A stretch of 64,000 nt of DNA from Setophaga petechia (GCA_024362935.1 JANCRA010000061.1:992001-1056000); one strand, 5' to 3'. Shown: positions 34,600 through 47,902, counted from the first letter of the stretch. Notes: generated by a model not told the origin, from the sequence alone. A program made the numbers and translations.

Positions 34600-34980
34600 C
34601 TTTGCTTTGTTCTGCGGCAGGCTCTTGGTGGCCCGGCAGGCAAAGTCTGTCACGGGCCGTGCCCAAGGGGCGGTGGCTGCGTGGGCTCCTGTGGCCCTCG
34701 CCGCTCTCAGTTTCGGCCGCGGTGGCCTCCCCTGGCACCGGTCACGGGGCTGCTCCCGGCACAGGCAGCGGGACCGTTCCTGCTCCTGCCCCCAGGGCCG
34801 CTCCTGGCTTTGGCCGCAGCTGCTGGCGGCGCTGGGATGAGCCCCGGCAGCAGGGCCCGGCGGCCCTGATGGGAAAGAGCCCCTGACCCCTCCGGGAAGG
34901 GGCTCAGCTGTGCCCGCAGCCCCCCTCGGAAGGCAGAAAGAAAGAAGGAGCTTCCGGCACCTTTTTTCCTCTCTTAAATA
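34600..34980 (+). other. GC-rich, CpG-containing block
   Basis: A local block rich in CG dinucleotides, with several short frames and no recognised protein. It could be a CpG island of a lost gene. Confidence 0.35.
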
Positions 34981-34999
34981 TGTTGTCCCAGAGGCGTCA

Positions 35000-37270
35000 C
35001 CAGCTTTTCTAATTGGCTGAGCAGTGGGCCTATTTTCAGAGCCAGTCAGTGACTGGTTTTGCCCGCAGGGGGAAAGCTTATAGCAGCTCCTCAGGGAAAT
35101 GCCACTCTGGTGGCTGCCTTGTTTCCTCCTCTCCGAAAATTAAGACGTGCAAACCCAACAAAACCGGCCAGTGGTGGTCCTGGGGCTGGGGAACCCGGAC
35201 ACTCAGAGAACATTTGAAAAACTTGAGTAGAGCCATTCAAAAATCTCACATGGCTTCACATCGAGACACACAGCTAAAGCCCAGCTATTCTTCCATTCTT
35301 TTTCTTTTTAACTGAGAAAGGAATTCACAGGTGATGGGGGTCTCTATTGCACATCTATTGGAATGTATAGCTATCACTTTAGAATGCTGCAGTACTTAAG
35401 ATTGTCAAATCAGCACTTCTGTGAGCGTTCATTTTGCAAAACTCAATTCTGGGTAACAGTTGTAGACTAAAACAATACCATATCTCTGGATAAATTAAAT
35501 CCTATTTTAAGGAAATGAGTAACCTAGGAGTTCCGTACAAAAGAAACCAACAGACATTGTTGAAATGAAAGATGTTACTGCTACTCCTGCTGTCTGAAAT
35601 ACCTTTGAAATAAATTTAACATGACCCTTTGAATGTATTTGCAGGTGTACAAGTCAAATTTCAGACAAATGAAATCGTGTCCAAGAAAATTCTATAACGC
35701 GATGAAAAGCGTATGCGCATTTTCCTTATAACCTTTGGGATATTACTCTTTAAAATGGCAAAGTTTCTAGATCAGTCTATTTGCAAAGGAACTGTTTATC
35801 CTGATAAGTTTAGATACATTTCCCCTTTGATTACAAATAAAGCATTGCACCTTCAAGGCATATAGTCTTAAACCATGGTGTTGGGGTATGCACAAGTGAC
35901 ATTGCGTTCATTGCCTCAAACAAGGGGAGCGCAAACATATAAATCCCCCCAGACATGTCAGCATGCAAGCTGTTATCCAACTGCACAAACACCTTCTCTC
36001 CTAAACCAAATTAGTGCCTCTATGTTGGCTTTCAGGAACGCAGAATGCTCTTTTTAGGACTTTTAAAACAAGCAGTGTCTTTGGATTTTTAAAATGTCAC
36101 CAATATGAAGAAAGTCTGTGTTGCAGCCAGCGAAGTTGCCTTGTGTCTGATGTAGGAAGCTAGCAGGAGGCTGTCACACAGGGACTGGCAACAACATATA
36201 TAGAAGCCTATGCCTTGGGGTTTTCTCTGCATGGTATATTTTTCCTTGAAAGATTTATGATTTGAAATTGAATCAGAGTTAGTCAGCAAAAAGAAAAAGG
36301 AAGGTGCTAATTCACATGGGCTAATCAACAGTTCCAAATAATTTAAACATGTTTTTGGGATGATGCAAGTTCAGTGAATAGATTTTCTTTTGAGAAAGGT
36401 ATAAGGACATGACCTCAAGGCTGCAGGACAAACCATTTTTTGTTAGAAATTCCTGTTATTACCTTCCCATGCATAGTTCTTAAGCTTTCTGTAATCTCAA
36501 ATGACCTCAGTTCTGTGATTATTGCATCTGCATACCATCTGCAAAAACCCAGCACCAAAAGCCATGGCTGTATTTCATTTCAAAAATAAGAAAACACACA
36601 AATTATTATTTCACTGATAGCACTTGCAGACCTTTTAGGTTTAATCCTATTCCTGCTATATTCAGAAACGTGCTCTTGACTTCAGCAGGAGTTGGCATGA
36701 GTGCCTAACCATAAATAAATATGGAAGGTAGTTGTTTGTGATTTTCAGCATGAAAATGATTTTATAGACAGTGTAAACAGAGGTGACAAGTGGCAAATAC
36801 TCAGACAGAAAACTCTGCCACTGAAACCTTCTAATGAAACATCTCTCTTTGTTCAGACCTAGCCTTCAAACACCTCTCTGAAATCTGTGGAGTTCATGGG
36901 AACCTCTAGTACCTTTATTGATACTACCTTTAGTACCTTTATTTATAAAGGTAAATTATAATTTAAAGCTGTGAACACAAAGAGAATATTTAACCACATG
37001 CAGCGTCTATAGACACTGCAATCAATGTTTTCTTTTGCTCTACCATACTCTTGTGTATTTGAGAAAATAATAGTTATGCAAACCTGTGTGTCAGTGTAGT
37101 TAATCACAGTGGTATTGTATGGATGGATGTATGTACAAAGCTTTGAGATGGAAAATATAAGCTCAGACTTTGTTAATTCTTACTAATAGATTGGGAATGC
37201 TTTGGTTGATCTGATTTAGTGGGGTTGCAATATTTCTTCTTTTAAGGCAGCCTGTAAGATATAACTCTCG
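35000..37270. other. No gene or repeat recognised
   Basis: The sequence is moderately AT-rich. No conserved protein motif, CR1 end or LTR pair was seen. Confidence 0.4.
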
Positions 37271-37276
37271 ACCCCA

Positions 37277-37664
37277 TGTAGCCATATTTTCTGACAAATC
37301 CCTTGGCCAGGATTTTTCTCCTGAGAAGCTGAGAGGCCACAGGAACAAAATGTAAACAATAATTATCTGCTACTGTGGAATGCAAGAGGTGGATCTTAGA
37401 TTGGTCTCATGTGGTTGTTTCTAATTAATGGCCAATCACAGTCAGCTGGCTTGGACTGTCTGAGAGCCATGAGCTTTTGTTATTCATTCCATTCCTTTCC
37501 TTTCAAGCCTTCTGATGAAATCCTTTCTTCTATTCTTTTAGTATAGTTCTAATATATCATTTCAATAATATATATATCCTAAAATAATAAATCAGCCTTC
37601 TGAAGCATGGAGTCAAGATTCTCGTCTCTTTCCTTGTCATGGCACCCCTGTGAACACCACCACA
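37277..37664 (+). repeat. Solo LTR with perfect 6-bp target duplication
   Basis: TGTAGCCATATT...CACCACCACA is flanked by ACCCCA on both sides (37271-37276 and 37665-37670). It has AATAAA near 37585. Its middle (TAAACAATAATTATCTGCT) and end resemble the LTRs at 2441-2830 and 63885-64000. Confidence 0.85.
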
Positions 37665-37689
37665 ACCCCACACATAAGGTATTCGATCA

Positions 37690-38237
37690 AACAAAACAAA
37701 ACACCTTGAGAGAGTTCTAAGTTTTGTGAGAATTATAGCCCTAGCTTTGTTTATGTATAGTGACTATTGAATTAGCACTCCCAAAAGGCAGATTTGCATG
37801 CAGCAGTGGGGAACAAAGCAACAGGGACCCCCTCGTGCATCCAAAAGAGATCCCTTTATTGTAAAAATTACACCCTTTTTAAGCCTGTAATCTCAACCTG
37901 ACATGACTGAACCCAAACCGAGACCTAACAGAACTGAGCAGAAAGAAGGCGCCCATTGGCTGCTGTTACCGAGGTCATGGATGAGCTTGCTACCAAGCCC
38001 CTGCATTGACTGCCAGGGGCTTCTCCCAGTCAGGTCTCTTGGGAAGCTGCAAGCATTTCACTGGCCAGATCCCGAGGGGGCGTGGAGTTCAGACACCAAT
38101 GAGAATATGCAGGCTGGGTCTTTCAAATGCTCTCTATTAGGGGTAGCCTGGGAAATAAACACTCTCTGTGCCACACAAACCTCAGGGCTGAGCAATCTCT
38201 GTCTCCTGCACCAGCAACCCCCACACCTGACCTAACA
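37690..38237 (+). repeat. 5' LTR of an ERV, start uncertain
   Basis: AATAAA lies at 38152-38157, followed by U5-like sequence ending CCTAACA, then a primer site. The left end was not pinned. Confidence 0.5.
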
Positions 38238-38239
38238 CG

Positions 38240-38258
38240 TGGTGAACCCCGAAGTGAT
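38240..38258 (+). other. Primer binding site, tRNA-Trp-like
   Basis: TGGTGAACCCCGAAGTGAT differs slightly from the complement of the tRNA-Trp 3' end. Confidence 0.6.
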
Positions 38259-38536
38259 AAGAACTCAGAAGCACAGAGCAAAGGAGACACACGGCGTTAG
38301 AGCTGGAAAACGGTGTAGAACCAGATTGCAAGCAGTGTGAGAGCTGGGAAATGGTGTGGGAACCAGATTACAAGGGCATCAGACCCTGGACTGGTGTTTG
38401 GAACCAGAGAAATACAGCCTGGGAGCTGGAAACGGTGACAGAGCCAATATGGTGAAAGCCAGGACTTTGCTAAGTAGCATAAAGTGCTGTGAGGTTGCTA
38501 GCTGTGTTTTTGTGGACTGGAGCCACTTAGGAGACC

Positions 38537-38917
38537 ATGGGGGCTTGGAAGTCAGGACTAGAAAACTCCGTAAGGAAGGTACTGATTTTCTTCTTCCAGA
38601 GAAGAGGGATGAACAACGATGAACGAGCTCTACAAGCTTTATTCACGTGGTGCAAAAACCATGAGCTGCACATATCAGAAGGGGACATTTTAAATTTGCA
38701 CTTTTGGCAGAGGGTTGGACAAAATATATCTGAGGCAGTCTCTTTTGGTGATGACGCAGCCATCGGTATTATAAAACCATGGACGCTTGTTCTGGACTTA
38801 TTATTCAATCAGATTATGAAGGGCAAAAGGGGAAGGGCAGCAGTGCAGCCGCCTCTTCGTTCCACCCTGGGCATGAGCGGCATTGCCGCGGGAGCCGGCG
38901 GGCCCCGGCCGCTGTGA
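38537..38917 (+). pseudogene. ERV gag matrix fragment
   Basis: The frame begins MGAW, with a glycine suited to myristoylation. It has the class II matrix pattern: LNLHFWQRVGQNISEAVSF then IIKPWTLVLDLLFNQIM. It stops after about 126 codons, with no capsid or nucleocapsid following. It sits 300 bases after the primer site, as expected for gag. Confidence 0.65.
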
Positions 38918-39227
38918 AAACGTGTCCTACTACAGTGGAACTGTGGAGCGGTCGTGGGAAGCAGCACAGCCCCGGGGAATGGGGGAATCTCGGAAAATGG
39001 AAACCATCCCGGGGCTGCCTGAGTCGAGGACACCGACGATGTCCAGAGAGCCGGCGGCTGTTGGGAAGGATGAAAGTTTGACAATAAATTCATACAGATA
39101 TGTATGCTTAGCAGAAAGATTTTTAAATGTAGAGTCTGGTGAAGGAATAGAGATGAAAGCAAGTTTTGATATAGAAGAAAAGAATTGCTGGGCCAGTCTT
39201 ACTGGATAACCAAGAAGGCAAAGGGTA

Positions 39228-39726
39228 TGTTAGTTAGAAGGGGTTTTTATGACTTAGAGCAAAGGATAAACCCAGCTCAAACAAGAAGACGTTTTTATAA
39301 AGCAGAAAGTTAGCACAGACAAACAAGTCAGCAAAGTTGCAAGTAGAAAAAAGGTCTCAGAATTTTCCACTGCAAGAAAATTGACAAACAACTTCTAGCT
39401 TAAACTGTCATGTACTAACTTTTAGTGATTGCAGAATAATAACATGAATATGGTAATTATAGTAGTTATGATAGACTAGAAATAATAGTTAAGGTGTAGA
39501 TTGGTTCTACTGTATTAAGATGCTAAGCAAAGAAAAGTACATAATGCATTTTAACCAAAACCAAAGGGTCTGAAGACCTGCCTACAGCTGGAGCTGACAG
39601 GTGTAGGCACAGGCTCTGTCACCCACGACCCTGGACTGCTGTAAAATCTTGGATGGAATAAAGTGCATTTTGGAGAGCTGCCTAGAGTCCCGCATCCCTC
39701 AGGCAGTGCCGATTGCACAATTCAGA
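39228..39726 (+). repeat. Possible LTR remnant
   Basis: It starts TGTTAGTTAG, has GGAATAAAGTGC near 39657, and ends TTCAGACA. There is no target duplication or second copy to confirm it. Confidence 0.3.
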
Positions 39727-40504
39727 CATGTGGAGAGATGACCGTCCCCGCAGCTCCCGCAGCTGACCCAGGCGGGCACACCACGCCGCCCCGCTCTGGG
39801 CGAGCAGAGCACGGCGCGGGCACTTCTGCCCCTCTGGGCACACCACGCCATGCAGCCACTCCGAGCCCTCCGGGTTAAAGGGCAATTCCGCAGCCATTGC
39901 ACCGTGCCGCGTGGCCGCTGAGATCGGCCCCACCATTGGCACCGGGTCCCCCGCACTTCCCATCACCGTGGAAAGCGAGCGGGCTGGCTCCAAAGTCACA
40001 CCTCCATGGAGCCTCGCCGTGTCTGCGCCGGAGTGGCCCTGCCCCCGAGCCTTCCTCCAAGGACGGATCTGAGAAGAGCTGCAGACACCAAACCCAGAAG
40101 CAGAGAGTGGGAAAAGCCCCTGCAGGGGGCCCAACAAGCAAAAAACAGTGGAAAGGAGCGTGCGAGGGTGTGGGGCCATGCCAGCAATAGCAACCAAGCC
40201 ATCCTGAGAAGATGGTGCTGGCCACATGCCGCAGCCATTTCACAACAGCTAAGAGAGAGCCACTCTCTCACCAAGTGCAAGAGAAAGCCAACATTTCCCT
40301 TTAAACCTTTTCAAAACCTCACAACCATCTTAGCTCCTGAAAAATCAAGGTGTCATGTTCCAAGAACTCTAATAAACACACTGAAGGGTTATCCTACAAA
40401 AGTTAGAAAAATGTACAACTGTGTGTAAAATATGCTTTAGAGTTCATTGTACAATACTCATTATGGGTGTTTGTGGTTCTTAGGACCAAAATCAGTAAGC
40501 CTAT

Positions 40505-40973
40505 TGAAATAAAACTCAACAGGGCAGGAGTTTTATTTCTCCTTTTTAACGCCTTTATTAAAGAGATCAGCTCAGGATTAGGAAGTTCGACGAGGCGGCC
40601 GTCTCCGTCTCCTTCCCAGCGTGGCTCAGAGGAGGAGGATGTGCAGCTTTGTCCACAGGGGCAGAGCTGGGGGTCCAATCCTCACAGGGACGTCTGGGCG
40701 GGACCCCGGTATTTCTCGCTTTTTCCTGCTTCCAAGCTCCAGGTCCCAGTCCCAGGCAGTTTCTTTTTAGTCAGGGCGAGGGGGCACTGAGGTCTCTCTA
40801 CATCTCTGCAGGTCCAGCACTCCACTCCCCACATCCACGAATCATTCAAATTCTTCAATTCTATATTTGGCTCGTTGGTTTTGGGGTTTTTATAAGTTCA
40901 ATACGTCCCATGGTACCTTGGGTTTCTCAGAATCTACATATGGTAATGACTCCCTCCTGCCCAGCAACACAAA
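40505..40973 (-). repeat. Solo LTR
   Basis: On the minus strand it starts TGTTGCTGGGCAGG, has a TATA-like CTTATAAAAACCCC, a GC-rich stretch and AATAAAGG near its end. No internal region adjoins it. Confidence 0.5.
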
Positions 40974-41899
40974 AATAGGGCTATCTGCTTGCCCCGGCCA
41001 GGGTCGTTAAGTGATACAAAAAGAACTATCAACTCTAACGACTTATAGTTAACATAACAAGTAACCCTGCCCAGCAGCTCTGCTTCAGCAGCTCCAGTCT
41101 ATAGAATTTAACAAAATTAAGTTTTTTCCACTAAACAAAACTCCGTTCATAACACCTATGATTCAGAAAATGTTGTATTTCTGTCTCAGGCAATCACTGC
41201 TGTGCATCAAGGAAGTCTTAGTGTGTGCATTAAGAAGTATTTTCTTAATACTCCTACTCATTATTATTGCCTTGTTTCAAGAAGGATGGTTAAGATCCAA
41301 GGGATATCCACTAAGATACTAATTTTGAAAAACAATTTATCATAGCCAAATTTCATTTGCAAAGTTCTTTAATTGAAGTTCTGCCACTTGTCATCATTTT
41401 GTCCTAGGTTGCAAGGTAATGTGTGTATTCTATTTGTCATCTGTTAGAGGTGTGGCTCTGTTATCTTCTGTTAATTGAGCAGTTATCTTCATCTCTTCTA
41501 CAAACCAATCCTCCCTCCGGGGAAATATCTGCTCTTCATGTGCCATTGAGTGCCACAGCGTGACTGATAAAATTACATCATCCCACATTGTGAGAAGCTC
41601 TGCCCAGAGGGAAGAGCCAAGCATTCCTACCTGGATAGAAGCTGAGGTTTTGGGACACCAGGACAGCCTTTTCCACTGGATTCCCAGAGGAAGACCAGGC
41701 CCATCTACACCACCACTGGATCTTCAGAGGAAGACCACGCCCTCCTACAGGATCACTGCTTCCACAGAACCACATCTGCCTCTCCAGGAGGATGGCAGCC
41801 ACCATTTCAATTGGATTGCTACCAGCCCCCTGACCAACAGGGCGTCTGTTGGAATGCTGGAGGACAAAAGACAGATGATGGACTTTGGACCTACTTAAC

Positions 41900-42425
41900 A
41901 TCAGAGATTTGAGAACAGTATGCCTTGGCAAAAGGAAACGGAACTTTGAAAATCAGACTTCCATTGCAAGAAGATGAAATCAAACGGGTTTATTGGAAAA
42001 AGAAAATCCCATTAAACTCTGCAAGCAAGAGATGTTGTTATATGCATAACTTTGTGGATGTGACTTCAACCTAATCATTGTAGTACTCATTACTAGTCTC
42101 CCTGAAATAGTATATAAGTGCTTGTATCCCACAATAAAATTGGATTCTGATCACCGAGGTAGTCTTCCCCATCTCTCTCCATCGCTGACAGGTGTCAGGT
42201 GGTATTCTGACTCTGTCAGTGTTGTTTTGTATTACTGTATTGTTTATTTCACTTTTGTTTTCTTCCCTAATAACGAACTGTTACTCCTGCTCCATATCTT
42301 TGCCTGAGAGGCTCCCTCAATTTCAAAATGACAGGAATTCAAAGGGAGGGAGTTTGCATTTTCCATTTCAGGGGAGGCTCCTGCCTACCTTAGAAGACAT
42401 CTGTCTTTTCAAACCAAGCCACATT
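41900..42425 (+). repeat. LTR-like sequence
   Basis: TATATAAGTGC is followed by AATAAAATTGG and then U5-like text (TCCTGCTCCATATCTTTGCC). The ends were not defined. Confidence 0.35.
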
Positions 42426-42575
42426 TTAAAAGCTAAAAGTCATTTATTAAATCACTAACAAAGATTCTGTATGCAAAATACTGGGGAGTAACATTGTACT
42501 TTGGAGAATCACCTTCTCACCAATCATTAGCTGTAAAGGTAAGGCAGAAATCCATTGTTAAAGGACCAAGGATTT

Positions 42576-42788
42576 CTAATTCTTGGTGCTCGGATCCTGC
42601 TTTGGGATGTTCTTTGGCCCGAATGTTCCCATGCAATACAGGATTGCTCCCATTGTCAATTTCACCAGACTAACAACAATGAAACCAACACTTGACACAT
42701 TTATGAACAGCATCAAATCAGAGTTTGCAGGTCCCACTGATGAAGAAGGAACATCAGGTGTGACCCATGATCCCTCTGTTTCATTCAC
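42576..42788 (-). pseudogene. ERV env N-terminal remnant
   Basis: The short frame includes a hydrophobic stretch VSSVGFIVVSLVKLTMGAIL. It overlaps the end of integrase, as in class II ERVs. Nothing of env follows. Confidence 0.45.
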
Positions 42789-43687
42789 GTCTGTGTACTT
42801 GCTTCTACGGTCTTGAACTCATCAACACATTCTTGGGTGCAATATGGTTTGATGTTTTTGGCTGGGACCCACTTAATTCCTGCGCCTGTGGAGACAGAAC
42901 CATACGCTTTGTTCCAAGGGATTAATCGGAAAAGGCTTTCAATTGGTCCTGTCCCAGAGATTCTAATTAAAACAGGGGGATTTTCTTTTATTTTTGCCTG
43001 TGTGTTATTTGAAAAATGCCTAAAAATTGGCGTATTAGTTTCTGACACAGACCTGTTCAAGAAATTAGAAACATAAAAAGCTTTGTTCCACCTCATCTGT
43101 GGTGTGACCACTTCTGTCGACCAAGAATGCGTTTTAATGTCTGATGCGTCCTCTCAACAATTGCTTGACTTGTGGTAGAATGAGGAACACCAAGGATGTG
43201 ACGAACACCCCAATCTTTAAAAATGTGGCCATTTTTGAGATATATATGCGGGATCACTGTCAGTTTTTACTTCTTGGGGCACACCTAATGAAGCAAAAGC
43301 TTTCAAAGAATGTTGACAGGCATGATTACCTGTTTCACCTGTGTGAAGAGAAGCAAAAACTGTACCAGAGAACGTGTCCGCTGAAACATGAGTATTGTTA
43401 AATTTACCAAAGGAAGGCTTTTCAGTGATATCCATTTGCCATAACTGCAGGCTTTGCAAACCCCCTGGGTTGACTGCTTTTTCTAGAAACAGGAGGCTGC
43501 ACAAGCTGATAGTCAGGGCAAGTACTAGTGATAGCTTTAGCTTGACTTTTGGACATTTGAAACATTCCCACAAGTGCTTGTGCATTTTGGTGAAAAAAAG
43601 GCATGACTCAGTTTTGCTGTTCCAAAATGTTTGGCAAGTGTTTGAAATAGCCATTGTCAGTTTGTCTGCTCTGGCGTTTCCTTCCAC
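42785..43687 (-). pseudogene. ERV integrase remnant (with end of RNase H)
   Basis: Visible parts are EGNARADKL (end of RNase H), a zinc-binding-like start, WQMDIT with the first catalytic Asp, TDSDPAY where the second Asp motif usually has Asn-Gly, AIVERTHQT with the Glu, and a C-terminal PVLIRISGTG block. The frame is broken more than once. Confidence 0.75.
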
Positions 43688-43689
43688 TA

Positions 43690-44373
43690 AAAATCCAGAA
43701 AGCGAAGAATGAGCCCTGAAGTGAGAAACAAAATATGGATTAGTTTGTTATTGTAAAGTTGTATAAAGCCATGAAAGCCAGTGATATCAAGTGTCATTCC
43801 TAGCATTCTTTACAACTCATCCTTCTGTTCTTTTAACCACATTAGCAACATAAGCAGAATCTATGATTAAATTAAAAGGTTGTGGGAAGAGTTGAAAAGC
43901 CCAAACCACAGCAGCAAGCTCAACAATGTGAGGAGATCCCTCTACTATTTGAGTATCTGATTCTCAAGTTTTAGTTGGGAATTTGGTTTGGTTCAACCAA
44001 GTAATGACTGCTTTGTGACTTTTGCCAGATCCATCAGTGAAGAGAGTATTGTGTTTAAAGGTTCTTTACTTAACCTATGTTTCTCTCTAAAACTCAATTT
44101 TGCCTGCAATAACTTGTGAGCCGGGTAATGAACAGAAGCAATATCTGGAAAATTTAACAATGCTAATTGCAAATCATCAGAATTTGCAGAATTTTGCACG
44201 GCCCAATCAAGATCATCTTTTTTCAGTGCTAAATAGAGAACTGCAAATTCTTGACCTGATAAACTTAACAATCTTGTTCTGGCCTTAATCAGAATTTGTG
44301 CTATCATCGCTAAGACTGTAAAAATAGTCTTTGAAAACTTAGAGGGAAGAAAACCCCATTCTATTATCAACAA
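43690..44373 (-). pseudogene. ERV RNase H remnant
   Basis: It lies between reverse transcriptase and integrase in the minus-strand order and includes GQEFAVLYLAL and DLDWAVQNSANSDD. No complete active site was recognised. Confidence 0.45.
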
Positions 44374-44394
44374 AGGATCTCTCTCAGAAGGGTC

Positions 44395-45320
44395 TCATTG
44401 AAAAATGAGACAACAAAGTTTCATCTGTCCTCCTAAAATTGGAAAAAAGAATGGCTTTTCTGGAATACAGCGATGAGCTTGCTGTCTTTGGAGGGCCTCC
44501 ATGACCTTGTTACAGGCTGCACGAGCTTCAGGTATTAGAGTTCTAGGAGAGTTGATGACACAGCTTCCTCTCAGTAAATTAAAAAGTGGACACAGTTCAT
44601 CGTTGGTGATTCCCAAAACAGGTCTGTCCTGATTGATTTCTCCTAGAAGCTGTTGCAGTCTTGCAGCATGTTGACACTGATCCAGAGCTGTATCTTCTGC
44701 AGAATTATGGTTTCTTCACTCATGTTCCATCCCAGATACTTCCAGGGTGGAACTTCTTGAATTTTGGGTATAGAAATTTTAAATCCAGTATTTTGGATTT
44801 CAGTAACAACACTAGGACAAGCTTGCTCCATCTCTGGCTGCGTTGGAGCAGCAATGAGCAAATCATCTATGTAGTGTAGAATCATGGATCTTGGATACTT
44901 CTGTCGAACTGGTGACAAAACTTGTGTGACAAAATATTGGCAAATTATAGGCCAATTCTTCATTTCTAGAGGCAATGTTTTCCAGTGCTATCTCTGCATA
45001 GGTTCTCTTTGATTGATGACTGGAACTGAAAAGGTAAATCTTGGAGCATCGTCAGGATGAAGTGGGATATGGAAAAAACAATCCTTTCAATCAATGGCAA
45101 TGAGAGGCCAGTGTTTTGGGATCATTGATAAAGAAGGAAGTCTAGGCTGAAGAGGTCCCATGTCTTCAATCACTTGATTGATCTTCAGGTCGTGAAACAA
45201 CCTCCAGGAGTCCAATGTCTTCTTGTGGGTGACGAATACTGGTGAATACCAGGAACTCTTTTTGGGTGTCATGTGACCTTCTTCTAATTGCTCCTTTACC
45301 AGTCTTTTATGACTATTCAA
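44395..45320 (-). pseudogene. ERV reverse transcriptase remnant
   Basis: The N-terminal part reads VKEQLEEGHMTPKKSSWYSP with SWRLFHDLKINQVIEDMG. The catalytic YIDD is at 44862-44873 in HYIDDLLIA. A frame break separates these parts. Confidence 0.85.
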
Positions 45321-45562
45321 TTTTTTTCCCTGTTAAAGGCCATTGATCAATCCATATAGGATGATCAGTTTTCCAGTTCCGCTTTCAAGTGGCAGGTTTT
45401 GATGTGGTTTCCATCACAGGCCCTCCTCCAGATGTGTTTCCCATTGGGACAGGGGTCCCAATGGACGTCTCTCCCCCAGACAGTGAGAGGCTTCTGAAGA
45501 ACAAAAGGATGCACCGTTTCTGTCTTTCCTTCAGGACCTGTCATGTTAATCATGGATGCACT

Positions 45563-46006
45563 TTACCAACATACAGTAGCACCTCCAGTCCCTGTGAGGG
45601 CACCTGCAGGAGCTACCAAATCCCAATCACTGGGCCAAAACATGTGAGAAATTACAGTGACATCTGCACCAATATCTGGCATGTCTGTAAGGTAAATAGT
45701 TTTACCACAGTGAGTCAGGCAGCAGGTCAATTTTGCTTGGTTGCGGTCCAAAAATTGCACCCAAAAGACCTCAGGACTTGAGGTTCCAAATGGCACAGAC
45801 ATCACTGAATTCTCTGGAAAGTTGTTTTGCTTGGCTGTACTCATGGGTAAAAGAAATGCAATAGCTATAGGTGTTTCTGGTGGAGTCACTATAGGAACAT
45901 TAAATGCAAGAGTGAAATATGTTAGCTTATTGTTACAATTTATTGAAACAACAGCTGGAAGGACTGAAAGTCTGAAAATTTTGGTGCTAGCTCTGTCTAG
46001 AATCAA
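45563..46006 (-). pseudogene. ERV protease remnant
   Basis: The protease core MPDIGADVTVISHMFWP has Ile where Asp-Ser/Thr-Gly is usual, so the active site is probably lost. Upstream sequence in this frame may be dUTPase-like or linker. Confidence 0.6.
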
Positions 46007-46083
46007 AAGGTATTGTCTTTGCTGAAAAAACCTTATTATTCCAGTAGAAATACTTTAATAACAGAAATTATTTAAAAGGTGTA

Positions 46084-46566
46084 TCAATTCTGAGGAGGCC
46101 AATTCAAACCTTGTACCTGAGGGTATTGAGCTGGGACCATTTGAGGAAGGGTTGACTGAGGGATAAATGACTGAGGTACCAATGCCATTTGACTGGGCAA
46201 TTGACTGTAAGGAGGTACCACTACTTGTGTCGAGGCACGGTGGTAACCCCCGCTCTGTTTTGAGTTTAAGGACAAAGCCTTGCCATCCATGTCAAATTGA
46301 GAACAACAGTACTTAGCAAAATGCTTCCCTTTCTGACACTGAGGGCAAATAGAAAGTAGTTTAGGTTTGATTGTTGTTGTAGGACAATCCCTTTTTATGT
46401 GTCCTAGTTTACCACAAGCAAAGCAACAAGCCTTTTTTTCTGAGTCCAACTGTACAGTACCAACAGATTTTTTGAAAATGTATGTTTGTGCTTCAAGGGC
46501 CTTTTCAAGCTTTTCCAATTTTTGTCCCACATTTTCTCCCAAAGCCTTTCCCAAATGATCTCCCAA
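46084..46566 (-). pseudogene. ERV nucleocapsid with two CCHC knuckles
   Basis: CFACGKLGHIKRDC (residues 48-61) and CPQCQKGKHFAKYC (74-87) both fit C-x2-C-x4-H-x4-C. A Pro/Gln-rich tail follows. The frame of 160 codons is open. Confidence 0.9.
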
Positions 46567-46569
46567 TGT

Positions 46570-47040
46570 TTTTCCTAACTTTTCTTAAGAATCTGCAACC
46601 TGCTTTCCAAAAGCATTGACTCGCACATTGGCAAGATGTTGTGCAGAGATGAGCTTACTGCAGGCTGTTAGCATCTGTGTTACAGTTGAAGGCTGATAGG
46701 TAAAGTTATAATAATTTTTTTGCTTCCTCTAAGTTCTTTGATACCATGGTGAGAAAGAGTTTTGTATTGTGGATTTGTATCATTACGACCTATCTTACAG
46801 GTAAGGTAAGGAGTTGTTTATTTGAATCCAAATTTTTTCTAAATTTTGAATAATATTAAACCAATTAGGTGGCTGCAATGGAAGGTTTATTGCTGATTTA
46901 GACTGTGTTTTGTTTTTCCCTTTCATCACTCCTGTTTCTGATCCAGAAGAACAGGTAGTGTTGTCACAGCAATCAGCTGTCCCAGGAAGCCTGCCAAAAA
47001 GCTCCAAATTCTCGTCATTATGATGAGAACTGTAAAAGTG
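46570..47040 (-). pseudogene. ERV gag linker/capsid remnant
   Basis: Minus-strand text includes NPQYKTLSHHGIKEL, like a class II capsid N-terminus, and MLTACSKLISAQHLANVRVN near the capsid end. Most of the capsid between them is missing. The right boundary with the + strand env fragment is uncertain. Confidence 0.45.
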
Positions 47041-47044
47041 CTTC

Positions 47045-47650
47045 CAGGCCTTGGAAGGCTGTGAAAAGGGTTTTAGCAGGTTTGTTTTTACCCAATCAGC
47101 TTCAGCAATTGCATTGAAACAATTAGATTGGGTTGAATGTAGGCTGAGTAAACAAACTAATGCCACATCTACTGCAATCAGTGATACCTTGACCAATGTT
47201 AATAGTGTTAGACACGCTACCCTTCCAAATAGAGCAGCAATTGATTTTATTTATTGGCACAAGGACACGGTTGTGAAGAATTTGAAAGATTGTGTTGGAT
47301 GAACCTGTCAGATCATTCTGAATCCATCCACAAAAGCATACAGAACGTGAAAGACTTGAAAGCTCCGAGTAAAGAAGATGGTGGGTCATGGTTAGATGAT
47401 CTGTTCCAAGAATGGAGCTTTGCACCTTGACTAAGGGACCTTTGCAAGAAAGGTCTCTATGTATTGGGTGTTTTAGTAGTGATATTAATAGTAATACCCT
47501 GCATACTTCACTGTGTGTGACAAATGATGAACAAAACTGTCAAAGAAGTTTTTATCACACAAGAGAAAGAGGTAGGAAATAGATTCACAGACAAGTGCTT
47601 GAAATCTCACTGAGATGGTGGATGAAGGTATAGAAATGGAAGAAGGTTTT
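47045..47650 (+). pseudogene. ERV env transmembrane-subunit remnant on + strand
   Basis: Pieces in more than one frame include QTNATSTAISDTLTNVNSVR, NRAAIDF, and a membrane anchor YVLGVLVVILIVIPCILHCV followed by a stop. The order matches a TM subunit: heptad region, NR-type motif, Cys-rich loop, anchor, tail. It has stops and a shift. It faces opposite to the surrounding gag and leads into a polypurine tract and LTR. Confidence 0.65.
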
Positions 47651-47902
47651 GAATTAAGACCCTAGAATTGACAAGAGTTTTTCGAACAATGACTTGTAAC
47701 TATTGTCAGGCGTAATTTATGCCCTTTCCACTGACATAGGGAAAAGGAAAAGATCTTCACAGCATTGCATTGCTGTGTTGTAATATAGCAATGCTTAGTG
47801 CCAGCAAGAACATGCTTTAAGCAGGTAATAGGCAGAAATATTGTAGCAAGACTAGGAAACGCAAGTAATAAATGACACGATTATGAAGGTTTCTTTTGAG
47901 GT

